Shown one piece after another: positions 7,574 through 16,462 of a stretch of 47,154 nt of DNA; positions within the stretch are counted from its first letter, which is position 1, and the number at the start of each line of letters is the position of its first letter. The DNA is from Enterococcus casseliflavus NBRC 100478. Its GTDB lineage: Bacteria; Bacillota; Bacilli; Lactobacillales; Enterococcaceae. Position numbers and translations under genes: made by a program. The stretch is from assembly GCF_001544095.1 (NCBI RefSeq), contig NZ_BCPT01000021.1:1-47154 (forward strand). The letters run 5' to 3'. The notes under the pieces were generated by a model. The model was not told the DNA's origin and searched no databases. It saw only the letters and a program-made list of their open reading frames with translations.

Positions 7574-8407
7574 TTATTGCTTTTTCATCACTCGACGGGT
7601 CCACCAGAGAAAAATAAGAAACCCTACAACGAGCAGTGTCAAAAGTCCGCCGGTCATCCACGATGGATCCCCAATGTGATAAAATGCCATGGCTTTTTGC
7701 AGGCAACCAAGCAACACAAATACCCCCAGTAGAAAAACGATCGGATAAAAAGCTTTTTCTTTGCGTGATACAACAAAAACGATCGCCGCTACCAGCAAAC
7801 TGCCAACCAATACTACATCAAAAGGAAATGCGATCGTCAGGAGCCACCAGTTTTGGGTCAGCAGATTGATCAACAGTGAAAGACCAATCCAGCCACTCAC
7901 AACGAGCCAAAGGGAGCCGAAACGAATCACCTTGCTTGTGCCCTTCTTTTGATAGATGGTTTTGCTGATGATCGCAAAAATCCCGATGACCGCTACCACA
8001 GTTACCAATCCTGTTAAAAGATAATCCAGCAGGTTAAGAACCAGTGGTCCTTGATTTGTAAAATCAGCTATAAACTTGATCCCCCAACTGATACCAACCG
8101 CTAAATATGCCAATTTGAGACGCTCTTTGAAATTGCTCTTTGGCGTGTTTGCCAACAGTTCATCTGCCACCCCTTTCGGATCATTACCAAAATAGTGTTG
8201 CGCCTCTTCTCCATGAGTTTGTGCTTCTAATAAATCCATTGCAATCGCGTATACCTGCTCTGTGACTTTATGCTCATCGTAAAAAAGGCTGGAAAGTAAG
8301 AGGTAGCTTCGAAAATCATCAAAAAATTGGCGATTTTTCTCATTGAATTGTTGCTCGATCAGATTGGTTTGCTCTCGCCAATAGGTCGTCTCTTGTTTAT
8401 TTGCCAT
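7574..8407 (-). CDS. DUF1129 family membrane protein
   Basis: A 277-residue protein with a soluble N-terminal part (about 100 residues, including GEEAQHYFGNDPKGVADELL) and six or so hydrophobic helices in the C-terminal part. The fold matches DUF1129, a Firmicute integral-membrane family of unknown function often found next to PadR regulators. AAGGAGTGAGGAAAC precedes the ATG at 8407. The padR-type gene ends 6 bases upstream, so the two form one operon that is probably controlled by that regulator. No catalytic motif was seen. Confidence 0.85.
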   Translation of the reverse strand: MANKQETTYWREQTNLIEQQFNEKNRQFFDDFRSYLLLSSLFYDEHKVTEQVYAIAMDLLEAQTHGEEAQHYFGNDPKGVADELLANTPKSNFKERLKLAYLAVGISWGIKFIADFTNQGPLVLNLLDYLLTGLVTVVAVIGIFAIISKTIYQKKGTSKVIRFGSLWLVVSGWIGLSLLINLLTQNWWLLTIAFPFDVVLVGSLLVAAIVFVVSRKEKAFYPIVFLLGVFVLLGCLQKAMAFYHIGDPSWMTGGLLTLLVVGFLIFLWWTRRVMKKQ

Positions 8408-8413
8408 GTTTCC

Positions 8414-8731
8414 TCACTCCTTAAATAATCCTTCGACTTTCTTCATTAGGTTCGTCCATTGTTCTCTAAATTGTGCCAAATAGTCTATGCCTTTCGGGGT
8501 GATCGAGAAGTACTTGCGATCAGGTCCTTCAGGTGATTTTTTCATCTCAGAGGTAATAAGTTCTTGTTTTTCCAACTTCTGCAGCAAAGGATAGATCGTG
8601 CCGCCAACGATCGTTTCAAAGCCTCTTTGCTTCAGTTCCTGTACCAGTTCATAACCATAAATCTCTTTTTGAGCAATCACTTGCAAAACACACCCTTCCA
8701 AAACCCCTTTTAGCAATTGCGTCTCTTTCAC
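8414..8731 (-). CDS. PadR family transcriptional regulator
   Basis: A 105-residue winged-helix repressor of the PadR type. Diagnostic stretches are YGYELVQEL, GGTIYPLLQKLE and GPDRKYFSITPKG, followed by a C-terminal dimerisation helix. A GTG start at 8731 is chosen: GGAGGG lies 6 bases upstream, and the longer ATG frame back to 8821 would read through the promoter and operator. It is the first gene of the operon with the DUF1129 membrane protein and probably represses its own promoter through the palindrome at 8758-8778. Confidence 0.92.
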   Translation of the reverse strand: MKETQLLKGVLEGCVLQVIAQKEIYGYELVQELKQRGFETIVGGTIYPLLQKLEKQELITSEMKKSPEGPDRKYFSITPKGIDYLAQFREQWTNLMKKVEGLFKE

Positions 8732-8757
8732 GATTTCCCTCCTTTGGTTCCCTTTAT

Positions 8758-8778
8758 CTAGTTTGTTATACAAACTAG
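8758..8778 (-). promoter_or_regulatory. PadR operator palindrome
   Basis: CTAGTTTGT-TAT-ACAAACTAG is a perfect inverted repeat with 9-bp arms located between the -10 box and the ribosome site. The half-site ACTAGTTTGT occurs again over the -35 (8804-8813), giving a second, partial site. Confidence 0.7.
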
Positions 8779-8788
8779 TGTTGTACCT

Positions 8789-8817
8789 AGTATACGTGTT
8801 TGACACTAGTTTGTAAA
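8789..8817 (-). promoter_or_regulatory. Promoter of the padR-DUF1129 operon
   Basis: Minus-strand TTTACA (8817-8812), a 17-base spacer and TATACT (8794-8789). It is flanked on both sides by ACTAGTTTGT half-sites. Confidence 0.75.
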
Positions 8818-8834
8818 GCATACTAGTAGAATAA

Positions 8835-8873
8835 AAAAATCTCCTAAGAAGATTTTTCTTCTAGGAGATTTTT
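8835..8873 (-). terminator. Terminator of namA
   Basis: Arms ATCTCCTAAGAAG and CTTCTAGGAGAT (one bulged A) around a short loop, with A and T runs on both sides. It is active in the namA direction and perhaps both ways. Confidence 0.8.
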
Positions 8874-8885
8874 TTATCAGATGAA

Positions 8886-9923
8886 TCAACGCTTCACCCC
8901 GCGTTGATAGGAATCATTGTAAGCTTGAAAGGACTTATCGTGAAGTTTCGCCGATGCATCTGCCAACCAGTTGACATTTCTGATCAATGCGCGGCCTTGT
9001 AACACCAAATCCACTTGATTGGTTTGCAAAAGATATTCGCAAAGATCAGGATTATCCAATAAACCGACTGCTGCTACGGGAATATCGACCACTTGCTTGA
9101 TAGCTGCAGCAAAGGGCACTTGATAGCCATCATAGATCGGAATATTAGGCTTTTTATCCACCACACCGCCTGTGGAACAGTCAAAACAATCAATGCCATC
9201 TGCTTGAAGCCATTGGGCCACTTGCTGCCAATCTTCCAACGAATTTTGGCGTCCTGGTTCTTCATAGTCTGTCAGTGACAAGCGCATCCACAAGGACCCA
9301 GAAAAGACTGCCCGAACTGCTTGTACCGTTTCTTTTACAAAGCGATAGCGATTCTCTAAGGAACCACCATACTGGTCGGTGCGTTGATTGACGAGAGGCG
9401 AAAGAAATTGATCCATCAAGTAGCCATGAGCCCCATGAAGTTCGATCATCGTGACACCCGTATTGGCTGCTCGTTGGGCAGCCTGAACAAAACTATCTTG
9501 CACCCGTTTGATCTCCGACAGGGTCATTTCTGACGGTAATGGGTAGCGCTCGTTAAAGGCAACGGCACTTGGTGCCAAAGGATTGGTGGCATCAACTGCT
9601 TTTCGTCCTGCATGGCTTAGTTGGATGCCTACTTGCGCATCGAACCCATGCAGCAGTTCCACCAATTTCGTCAGCTCTGTTTGCTGCTCTTCATTCCATA
9701 ACCCTAGATCATTGTTTGTGATTCGTCCGTCTGGTTCAACGGCAGTCGCTTCAATAATGATCAAGCCGACTTTGCTTAATGCTCGTGCCCCGTAGTGAAC
9801 AAAATGAAAAGGCTCCGCAACACCGTCTTCTTTTTTTACTTCATACATACACATCGGCGACATAACGACGCGGTTGGCCAATGCTAAATTCGCTAGCTTC
9901 ACTGGTGACAATAATTTGGACAT
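8886..9923 (-). CDS. namA: NADPH dehydrogenase, YqjM/NamA-type old yellow enzyme
   Basis: A 345-residue FMN-dependent ene-reductase with a TIM barrel. The N-terminus has the YqjM signature RVVMSPMCMYE, with a Cys and Tyr near residues 25-27 that tune the flavin. ELHGAHGYLMDQFLSPLVN carries the paired histidines that hold the substrate carbonyl. GLLDNPD and QGRALIRN near the C-terminus contribute the phosphate-binding region. It reduces activated C=C bonds of enals, enones and nitro compounds, giving a detoxification role. GAGGGAG before the ATG at 9923 supports the start. Single gene with its own terminator. Confidence 0.93.
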   Translation of the reverse strand: MSKLLSPVKLANLALANRVVMSPMCMYEVKKEDGVAEPFHFVHYGARALSKVGLIIIEATAVEPDGRITNNDLGLWNEEQQTELTKLVELLHGFDAQVGIQLSHAGRKAVDATNPLAPSAVAFNERYPLPSEMTLSEIKRVQDSFVQAAQRAANTGVTMIELHGAHGYLMDQFLSPLVNQRTDQYGGSLENRYRFVKETVQAVRAVFSGSLWMRLSLTDYEEPGRQNSLEDWQQVAQWLQADGIDCFDCSTGGVVDKKPNIPIYDGYQVPFAAAIKQVVDIPVAAVGLLDNPDLCEYLLQTNQVDLVLQGRALIRNVNWLADASAKLHDKSFQAYNDSYQRGVKR

Positions 9924-10186
9924 GCTGACACTCCCTCAACGATTTTTCGCTTTGTATTTTTCTCTATATTCAGTATAAACAGCCCCTTCAAAAACACAAG
10001 CAATGACCCTTTTTCTCATTTTTAAAACAAAAAAATAGACGCATTCTGCTTGCTCCCATGACATTGGAACAATCAGCTGCCTCTTCCCACTATTATTATA
10101 CCGCATCCAGAGTCAAAAAAATAGACTAGTATTTTTGGTGGATACTCGTATAATTGAGATACTTTGGAGAATGGATGTGAGTCTGA

Positions 10187-12328
10187 ATGAACGACCTAAA
10201 GGCTGAAAAGAAGCATCTCGCAGACACGTACCAGCAATTGCTGACACGAAAGACAATGCTGAGCACCTTCTTGACTGAAGGCAGAAAAAAAGATCGCCTT
10301 GCGATGCAAAGCATCGGCGAAGAGATTCGCTTAAACTTTGATAATTTTGCTGACCGTTTAGATACTTTTGCTGCCATCGAAAGTAAGAACCGTGAGATCG
10401 ACCAAATGAACGCCGCTCTTCAATCTGCTGAACTTGAATTAGCTGCCATCGACCGTCTACTGGATAGTCCCTACTTTGGTAAAATCTCCCTACAGTTTGA
10501 AGATGAGGAAACAATAGAAGATTTTTACATTGGGATCAATGGTTTTGTTAATGAAAATAAGGAAGGGCTGATCTATGATTGGCGCTCCCCAATTGCCGAA
10601 TTGTTCTATGCAAAACGCTTGGGCCCGGTCTCTTATCAAGTGAACAATCAGACGATTTCTGTCGCTCTTGAACATCGCCGACAATTTATTATCGAAAAAG
10701 ATCAATTGAAGCAAGCCTTTGATACCTCAGTCGCGATTCAAGATGAAGTGTTACTGGCAGCCCTTGAGGCCAATAATAGCAAAAAAATGCAAGATATCAC
10801 TGCTTCGATCCAACACGAACAAAACGTCATCATCCGTGACTTAGCGCATAAAAACCTACTGGTCAACGGTGTTGCTGGAAGCGGAAAAACGTCTGCTGTC
10901 ATGCAGCGAATCGCCTTTTTGCTGTACCATTTTCGTGAAGAGATGACCGTAGAGAATGTCTTGATCCTCTCCCCGAACTCTCGGTTTATTGATTATATTT
11001 CGCAAGTGCTGCCTTCCCTCGGTGAAAAAAATCCATTGACGTTGACCATGCGCCAGTTTTGCCAAGCATTTCCTAGTGTTGACTTAGAATCGGAAGAGGC
11101 GTATTTTGACCGCATCCAGCAAACACCCAGTGAAGCAATCGACCTTTTGCGCAGTGCGGACTTCAGTCGCTTTCTTCAATCCTTGAGCAAACAGCTGCCA
11201 GAAGAACTTGTGCTTCAGTTTAAACCAATCAAAAGAAAAAACGTCGTCCTTTTTTCTGAAGAAACGATCGACACTTTCTTCCAAGAGACACCGAAACAGG
11301 CATCCTTGCGCGATCGCATCCAAGCAGTCAAAAAGAAATTGGCTTACGCTTGGGAGGATCGACTGCAAAAAAATGCCTTAGCAGCAAATGTTCACGACCA
11401 AGTTCGTTCTTTGACTGAAGACAAACAGCGCTCCCTATTAGGGACAGTTTTAAAGGATGATTCAGAAAAAACGATTCAAAAAGCAGCCATTCGCCTCCTG
11501 AAGAAAAAATACGCAAAAGTTTCCAAACAAATCAACGACCTTACTTGGTTTGATACGAAACGATTGTTAGCAGACAGTGCCGACTATTTTACTCATGGAC
11601 AGATCACTTTCACGCAAACAACAGATAGTTTGGATTATACCGTTTGTCTATTGCTGATTCGTCATTTGCTCGCCGAAAAACAACCTGTCCCTGCGTTACG
11701 CTATCTATTTATCGATGAAGTCCAAGATTATACGCCAGCACAAATTCAGTTTCTATTATGTCTTTTTCCTATGACCGCTTTTACCCTCGTGGGGGATCAG
11801 CAACAGGCGATCTTTACAAGTGCCATCACCGTATCAGAAATCCAAACGTTGTTTCAACAACAGGCGAAATCCCTCGAAACGTATCAGCTGACTACGAGTT
11901 ATCGGTCTAGCGGTGCAATCACGCGGTTATTTGCCCAAATGCTACCAAAAGAAACCAATTTAAACATCTCTGCCGTTCGACCAGAAGGAAAGTTGCCACA
12001 GTTTTATGCCAATCTGCCTGACGTTGCGTTAGTAGACATAGTAAAGGAACTTAAGCAGCCAGTAACGATCATCACCAAAGATAGTCGATCCAGTGAGGAG
12101 CTCAAACAGTTCTTCGATAAACAGGCCGTGTCATTTCATGGAACGGTTTTACCGATTCATCTTGCCAAAGGATTGGAATTTAAGCAGGTCCTCTTATATG
12201 ATGTCTCAGAAGAAAATTATCATACCGATCAAGACCGGCGGATTCTCTACACGGCGATTTCTCGTGCAATGGAAGAACTGGTGGTAACTTCAAAAGGAAC
12301 CTTTTCGCCGTTTCTCCCTCCTTGCTAG
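10187..12328 (+). CDS. helD: HelD-type helicase that recycles RNA polymerase
   Basis: A 713-residue UvrD/Rep-like superfamily 1 ATPase. An N-terminal coiled coil (about residues 1-95) precedes the DWRSPIAELFY motif typical of HelD. Walker A is GVAGSGKT at residues 228-235; DEVQDYTP is the Walker B region, followed by LVGDQQQAIF and TTSYRSSGAI. HelD binds stalled RNA polymerase, opens the clamp and releases it from DNA. The ATG at 10187 has only a weak ribosome site; earlier in-frame codons hit a stop. A TATAAT at 10149 lies close upstream. The gene points away from namA and stands alone. Confidence 0.93.
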   Translation: MNDLKAEKKHLADTYQQLLTRKTMLSTFLTEGRKKDRLAMQSIGEEIRLNFDNFADRLDTFAAIESKNREIDQMNAALQSAELELAAIDRLLDSPYFGKISLQFEDEETIEDFYIGINGFVNENKEGLIYDWRSPIAELFYAKRLGPVSYQVNNQTISVALEHRRQFIIEKDQLKQAFDTSVAIQDEVLLAALEANNSKKMQDITASIQHEQNVIIRDLAHKNLLVNGVAGSGKTSAVMQRIAFLLYHFREEMTVENVLILSPNSRFIDYISQVLPSLGEKNPLTLTMRQFCQAFPSVDLESEEAYFDRIQQTPSEAIDLLRSADFSRFLQSLSKQLPEELVLQFKPIKRKNVVLFSEETIDTFFQETPKQASLRDRIQAVKKKLAYAWEDRLQKNALAANVHDQVRSLTEDKQRSLLGTVLKDDSEKTIQKAAIRLLKKKYAKVSKQINDLTWFDTKRLLADSADYFTHGQITFTQTTDSLDYTVCLLLIRHLLAEKQPVPALRYLFIDEVQDYTPAQIQFLLCLFPMTAFTLVGDQQQAIFTSAITVSEIQTLFQQQAKSLETYQLTTSYRSSGAITRLFAQMLPKETNLNISAVRPEGKLPQFYANLPDVALVDIVKELKQPVTIITKDSRSSEELKQFFDKQAVSFHGTVLPIHLAKGLEFKQVLLYDVSEENYHTDQDRRILYTAISRAMEELVVTSKGTFSPFLPPC

Positions 12329-12445
12329 TAGAACGAAAAACCTCCTATTTTCTATAGAATCTTGATAAGATTTGAGAGAACCCTGTCTTGCCTCTCTGAG
12401 TAGTTCTCTTATCTGACTGATTTAGAAAGCTATCGATCAAATAAA

Positions 12446-12475
12446 AAAGCATCAACGCGATTGCGTTGATGCTTT
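12446..12475 (-). terminator. Terminator of the PcsB-like gene
   Basis: A perfect 13-bp stem (AAAGCATCAACGC with its complement) and a GATT tetraloop, followed by T residues on the minus strand. It lies just beyond the stop codon at 12489. Confidence 0.92.
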
Positions 12476-12488
12476 GCTTTTGAATTGA

Positions 12489-13865
12489 TTAGCGATGGAT
12501 GTAAGTATATCCAGATGCGCTCATTGTTGCAGTGTTTGGTCCACCAGGACTGTCAAAGCCCATTCCGCCTTGAGAGATTGTGATGGTATTGTTTGATGGG
12601 TTGTATGATTCAACATAGGCTACGTGTCCATAAGTTGGATCAGCAGTCCATTCGCCACCAACTGATTGACCAGCGGCAAAGACTACAACGGCACCGGCTG
12701 CTGGTGTACCATTGACAGTGTATCCATCAGCTGCAGCTGACGCACCCCATTGTGCACCATTACCCCAGTAAGTACCTACCCAAGGAGCGCGGTTTTTCAC
12801 GTACCAAGTACATTGACCCCAAGCATACATGTTACCTGAGCTTGAATGATCTTTTCCACCGCCAGTAGAAATACTTCCTGTAGAATTATTGTTTGATGAA
12901 GAGTTTGAATCTGAGTTACTTGAGCTTGAATTGCTTGAACCAGTGTTTGAAGAGCCTGCGTTCGATGAACTTGAGCTGTTAGAACTGCTGGTATTGCTTG
13001 AGCTTGTGTTGCTTGAAGAACTACTTGTTGCTGTTTCAGTAGAAGCTGTTGTATTCTCTGTCGTGCTTTCAGTTGATTGAGCAGCAGCTTCTTGTTGTGC
13101 TTCTTTCAAAGCAGCAGCTTGTCTTTCTTCTTCTGCTTTTTGAGCAGCAGCAGCTTCTTGTTGTTCTTTCAAGATACGTGCTTTTTCAGCTTCCGCTTCT
13201 TGTTTTTTCTTATTCAATGCATCTTTGTCTTTTTCAGCAGTCGCTTGTTCTGCTGCTAAGTTTGCTTTCAAGACATTTAAGTCAGCTTGTTTTGCTGCGA
13301 TGGCATCTCTTTGTTGGCTAAGTTCTGCTTGGTTCGCAGCAACTTCTTGGATCTTGCTTTCGTTTTCTTTGACTTTGTCTTCAACATCTTGTTTGTCTTG
13401 TTTTTGTTGTTCAACTAAATCATTGTTTGCATTGACGATCGTTGTCATCGCTTGTACGCGACCGATAACATCCGTTAAAGAATCTGCTTCTAAAACAGCA
13501 TCAATGAAATTGGTGCTTTGACCGTTAACTTGTACATCACGGGCTTGCTTTTGGATTGCTTCTTCACGTTTGGCAATACGCAATTTCAATGTTGCGATTT
13601 TGTCTTGCAATTTCTCAGCTTCTTGACCTAACTCAACTTGTTTCGCTTCTAATGAAGCAACTTTTGCACTCACTGTTTCAATTTCTGCTTCTAGAGAATC
13701 GATTTGTGATTGGGCGTCAGCTTGCTGACCTTTAAGAGAATTGATTTTTTGGTCTTGCTGCTCGATTTGATCATCAATGGAATCTGCAAATGCTAATGCA
13801 GGTGCTGCAACTGCTGTTAATGTTAGTGAACACACCATTAATGCTGATAACAAACTATTCTTCAC
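12489..13865 (-). CDS. PcsB/SagA-like secreted peptidoglycan hydrolase (CHAP)
   Basis: A 458-residue exported protein. A signal peptide (about residues 1-27, ending ALAFA) precedes a long coiled coil to about residue 265, rich in Glu, Lys, Gln and Ala. A Ser/Asn/Thr linker of about 80 residues follows, then a C-terminal CHAP domain. The catalytic Cys lies in GQCTWYV and the His in YGHVAYVE. The architecture matches streptococcal PcsB and the enterococcal SagA/Sal group, which split septal peptidoglycan under FtsEX control and act as major secreted antigens. A WalR-like box upstream agrees with cell-wall control. It is monocistronic. Confidence 0.93.
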   Translation of the reverse strand: MKNSLLSALMVCSLTLTAVAAPALAFADSIDDQIEQQDQKINSLKGQQADAQSQIDSLEAEIETVSAKVASLEAKQVELGQEAEKLQDKIATLKLRIAKREEAIQKQARDVQVNGQSTNFIDAVLEADSLTDVIGRVQAMTTIVNANNDLVEQQKQDKQDVEDKVKENESKIQEVAANQAELSQQRDAIAAKQADLNVLKANLAAEQATAEKDKDALNKKKQEAEAEKARILKEQQEAAAAQKAEEERQAAALKEAQQEAAAQSTESTTENTTASTETATSSSSSNTSSSNTSSSNSSSSSNAGSSNTGSSNSSSSNSDSNSSSNNNSTGSISTGGGKDHSSSGNMYAWGQCTWYVKNRAPWVGTYWGNGAQWGASAAADGYTVNGTPAAGAVVVFAAGQSVGGEWTADPTYGHVAYVESYNPSNNTITISQGGMGFDSPGGPNTATMSASGYTYIHR

Positions 13866-13967
13866 TCGTTTTTCCTCCGACTAGCTGGTTGATTTGACAG
13901 ATGATCTGCCTTTATAAAAACTTAATTTTGTCTAAGAAAGTTTAATGTTCGATTTAACGACAAATGA

Positions 13968-14022
13968 ATTCTACCATAATGATATGACACACAGATAAAG
14001 GAAATGTTACAAAAATGTTTCA
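13968..14022 (-). promoter_or_regulatory. Promoter and WalR-like box of the PcsB-like gene
   Basis: TAGAAT (13973-13968) preceded by TGG is an extended -10. Upstream, at 14022-14006 on the minus strand, TGAAAC-N5-TGTAAC matches the WalR/VicR/YycF direct repeat (TGTWAH-N5-TGTWAH) with one mismatch. The box lies upstream of the -35 position, where activators bind. Confidence 0.6.
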
Positions 14023-14256
14023 ATCTAACACTCCCTTTATCTCAACGATAAATAACATGACAATTAAAGACCGTTAAATCAACGTTTCTGAATAAATTAC
14101 CGCATTTTCTTTTCATTTTCATCATCTAAAATAAATTCAATTCATGTTATCTTTATCAAAATTAAGGCTAATTATTCAAGGATTATAACTTGATCACGAT
14201 TATTTTATTAAGAAAAACTATGAAAACAAGAAATCATTCAAAAAAAGACCATTTAT

Positions 14257-14285
14257 GTGACAAGATCCCTATTCCTTTCTATAAT
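14257..14285 (+). promoter_or_regulatory. Promoter of the metallophosphoesterase gene
   Basis: GTGACA (14257-14262), a 17-base spacer and TATAAT (14280-14285). Transcription would begin near 14292, which rules out the GTG at 14257 as a start codon. Confidence 0.7.
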
Positions 14286-14298
14286 AAATAAAACAAGC

Positions 14299-14316
14299 GA
14301 GGAGGGAATCGCGATT
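14299..14316 (+). promoter_or_regulatory. Strong ribosome site ahead of an ATT start codon
   Basis: GAGGAGGG (14299-14306) stands 7 bases before ATT (14314-14316) and no in-frame ATG, GTG or TTG occurs at a usable distance. The ATT would be read as initiator methionine. Confidence 0.6.
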
Positions 14317-15657
14317 CGTACACACAAAAAATGGTTTTGGCCATTGGCACTACTTACACTTTTTGTCACCTGTTTCCTGTTATTCTTTCAATTTCGTAAG
14401 GTGCATGAAGCCGATACTCCATTGCAACAGGCGAGCAACAGTGAGTTTTGGCTCTTAAGTGATATTCATTTTCTTTCCTCCACGCTCCATGATAACGGCG
14501 CAGCCTTTCAGACCTTCACAAAGGGAGCTGCTGGCAAAGAGATGACGTATCAAGAACAATCGATCGAGGCCTTCACCGCTCAAGCCTTAAAAGAGAAACC
14601 CACGGGAATTATTTTGACCGGTGATATGACGCTCAATGGCGAGAAAGCAAGTGCTCAAGAGTTGGCAAGATTGCTTGAACCATTGCAAGAAGCTGACATT
14701 ATGGTTTTAGCATTACCTGGCAACCACGAGATTTACAATGGTTGGGCGCGAGCATTTAAAGGTGAAAAGGAATACTACGCAGATCAAATCAGTCCTGAGG
14801 ATTTTCAAACGATTTTTGCTGAAGGTTACGAAAAAGCCAACAGTATCGACAAGTCTTCCCTTAGCTACAGCATTCAGTTAAACGACAAGTATCGTCTCTT
14901 TTTGCTCGATTCATGTATCTACGATTCTGAGGTTAATTGGGATGATCCTACTACGAATGGTGAGTTGAAACCGGCTACTCTAACTTGGTTGGAGGAGCAA
15001 TTAACCCTGACGAAAGAAGCGGAGCAAGTACCACTGGTCTTTTTGCACCATAACTTGTTCGGTCATAATGAACTCTTACAAGACGGTTATGTTCTTGACA
15101 ACGCCTCTGAGACTGTCGCTTTGTTGGAACGCTTCAACGTGCCAGCCGTTTTCTCTGGTCATATCCACATTCAAGACATTAACGAAGGGAATGATTCGCT
15201 TTATGAAGCAGTCACTGGGTCTTATTCAACGGCAGAATTAGGCTACGGCGTCCTTTCTCTTTCTGACAAGGAAATCAACTACGAAGCACGCCAGATTGAT
15301 CTCGATGCTTGGGCGGCTGAAACGAAGCAAACTGATGAACAGTTGCTGAACTATCAAAACTACCAGAAAAGTATTTTTGAAAAAGACACCGACCAACTGG
15401 TCCGTGACCAATTGTCCGCAGTGTCTGAACTGTCAGATGCCCAGATGACAAAACTTTGTACGTTTGTCACGAAGCTGAACACTGCCCTTTTTACTGGCAA
15501 TGATACTTACTCAGCCGAAGAAAAAGCTGCTATCAAAGACTCCAAGGAGTATCAGTGGTTAGCGACCTATTCTTACTTTTTGAAGCAATATGTCGATTCA
15601 ATGCTGGACGATCAAACCGATGATCGCAAGCTGACGATCCCCCTCACAGCAGAATAA
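14314..15657 (+). CDS. Membrane-anchored metallophosphoesterase
   Basis: A 447-residue protein with a short basic N-terminus, one hydrophobic helix (about residues 7-27) and an extracellular calcineurin-like phosphoesterase domain. Metal-binding motifs occur in order: LSDIHF, LTGDMTLNG, LPGNHEI, FLHHNLF and FSGHIHIQD. The C-terminal ~100 residues are helical. It should hydrolyse phosphomono- or diesters outside the cell; the substrate is unknown. The start is unusual: promoter boxes overlap the only upstream GTG, and the good ribosome site leads to ATT, giving MRTHKKWFWPL, a typical signal-anchor start. A terminator follows the stop. Confidence 0.88.
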   Translation: MRTHKKWFWPLALLTLFVTCFLLFFQFRKVHEADTPLQQASNSEFWLLSDIHFLSSTLHDNGAAFQTFTKGAAGKEMTYQEQSIEAFTAQALKEKPTGIILTGDMTLNGEKASAQELARLLEPLQEADIMVLALPGNHEIYNGWARAFKGEKEYYADQISPEDFQTIFAEGYEKANSIDKSSLSYSIQLNDKYRLFLLDSCIYDSEVNWDDPTTNGELKPATLTWLEEQLTLTKEAEQVPLVFLHHNLFGHNELLQDGYVLDNASETVALLERFNVPAVFSGHIHIQDINEGNDSLYEAVTGSYSTAELGYGVLSLSDKEINYEARQIDLDAWAAETKQTDEQLLNYQNYQKSIFEKDTDQLVRDQLSAVSELSDAQMTKLCTFVTKLNTALFTGNDTYSAEEKAAIKDSKEYQWLATYSYFLKQYVDSMLDDQTDDRKLTIPLTAE

Positions 15658-16108
15658 AGCCAAAAAGTGTCTTCTTCCTTTCTTTTAGGAAAAAGACACT
15701 TTTTCTTTTCTAATGAACGATAGCCCTCTCGTTTGGGTAAACGAGAAGGCTATCTGACGAGTCAATATTTATTCTTTGAAAGTGCAGCATACTATTACTA
15801 CTATTATTTATTTCTCATTTAAACGATACAATCCCTAACCTCTATTGTATCCTTGTAACTCTGAAGTTACGCCAGGTTTGAATAAATTTCTTCAAAACAA
15901 GTAACGTGTGGTACAAAAATATTTGTCGCTTATCAATAACTATACCACGCAACTAGGCGCCGACGGAAGTAAACTAACTTATTCTTAATCATTACTTAAA
16001 ACAAAAGGTATTGTTTTCAAACAGTGTTGCTCCTTTAAGAATTTTACGTGAAGCGATTAACCTTCCTGTCATGCATATCTGCTAACCATTCCTATAAGGG
16101 AATTCCTT
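15658..16108. other. Intergenic region with hairpins, no gene seen
   Basis: After the terminator at 15663-15705 comes a second hairpin, GATAGCC-TCTCGTT with its complement (15719-15754), without a T run. Further on, GTGTGGTA and TACCACGC (about 15906-15953) could pair. No convincing open frame or known RNA was recognised. Confidence 0.4.
15663..15705 (+). terminator. Terminator of the metallophosphoesterase gene
   Basis: Arms AAAAAGTGTCTT and AAGACACTTTTT enclose a pyrimidine-rich loop, and the 3' arm runs into further T residues. It begins 5 bases past the stop codon. Confidence 0.88.
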
Positions 16109-16462
16109 TTATTCAATAGGCAAGTCGTGCTGTTTTAAGAAAGATAATTTATCCCAGTAGCCTCTTTGAAATAAAATTTTATCATTTACTATTTGAAAAA
16201 AACCGCAACCTCTCAAACCTAAGGGGTCACGCCACTCTAAAATTGCCCATTGTCCATCTTCGAAAATGTTCTCAACGATACAAACCATTTTTGCGTTAGA
16301 AAAATCTTGCTCAAACATCTGCTTGATCGCTTGTTTCCCAACAACTGGCTCATTAGCAACCTGGTGGTTTATTGCATTCTCATCATATAATTCTGAAATA
16401 CATTCTACATCTGCCTGATTAAACGCATCAACCCATTGGCAAAGTATTTCTTTTGGCTTCAT
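16109..16462 (-). CDS. SnoaL-like/NTF2-like protein
   Basis: A 117-residue single-domain protein with the cone-shaped alpha+beta fold expected of the SnoaL/NTF2 superfamily: WVDAFNQADVECISELYDENA at the start, then GKQAIKQMF, AILEWRDPLG and a final YWDKL strand. Members include polyketide cyclases, isomerases and many uncharacterised small-molecule binders; the function here is unknown. GAGGGAG lies 7 bases before the ATG at 16462, so the longer frame to 16555 is rejected. It is flanked by two long non-coding stretches, stands alone, and its local base use is more AT-rich than its neighbours, which could mean acquisition by transfer. Confidence 0.8.
   Translation of the reverse strand: MKPKEILCQWVDAFNQADVECISELYDENAINHQVANEPVVGKQAIKQMFEQDFSNAKMVCIVENIFEDGQWAILEWRDPLGLRGCGFFQIVNDKILFQRGYWDKLSFLKQHDLPIE

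Larger units (their letters stand above)
13866..14313. other. Intergenic region between the PcsB-like gene and metallophosphoesterase gene
   Basis: It holds two divergent promoters: the minus-strand one with the WalR-like box near 13968-14022, and the plus-strand one at 14257-14285. The AT-rich centre around 14040-14250 shows no open frame with a ribosome site. Confidence 0.5.

Noticed and set aside
12350-12425. AGAGAAC/GTTCTCT as a helD terminator
   Set aside because: The stem is only 7 bp around a ~20-base loop with no clear T run, so I did not call it.
12889-13321. Plus-strand frames rich in Leu, Glu, Phe and Ser opposite the PcsB-like gene
   Set aside because: They are antisense shadows of the Ser/Asn linker and coiled coil; no ribosome site, and the minus-strand gene explains the region.
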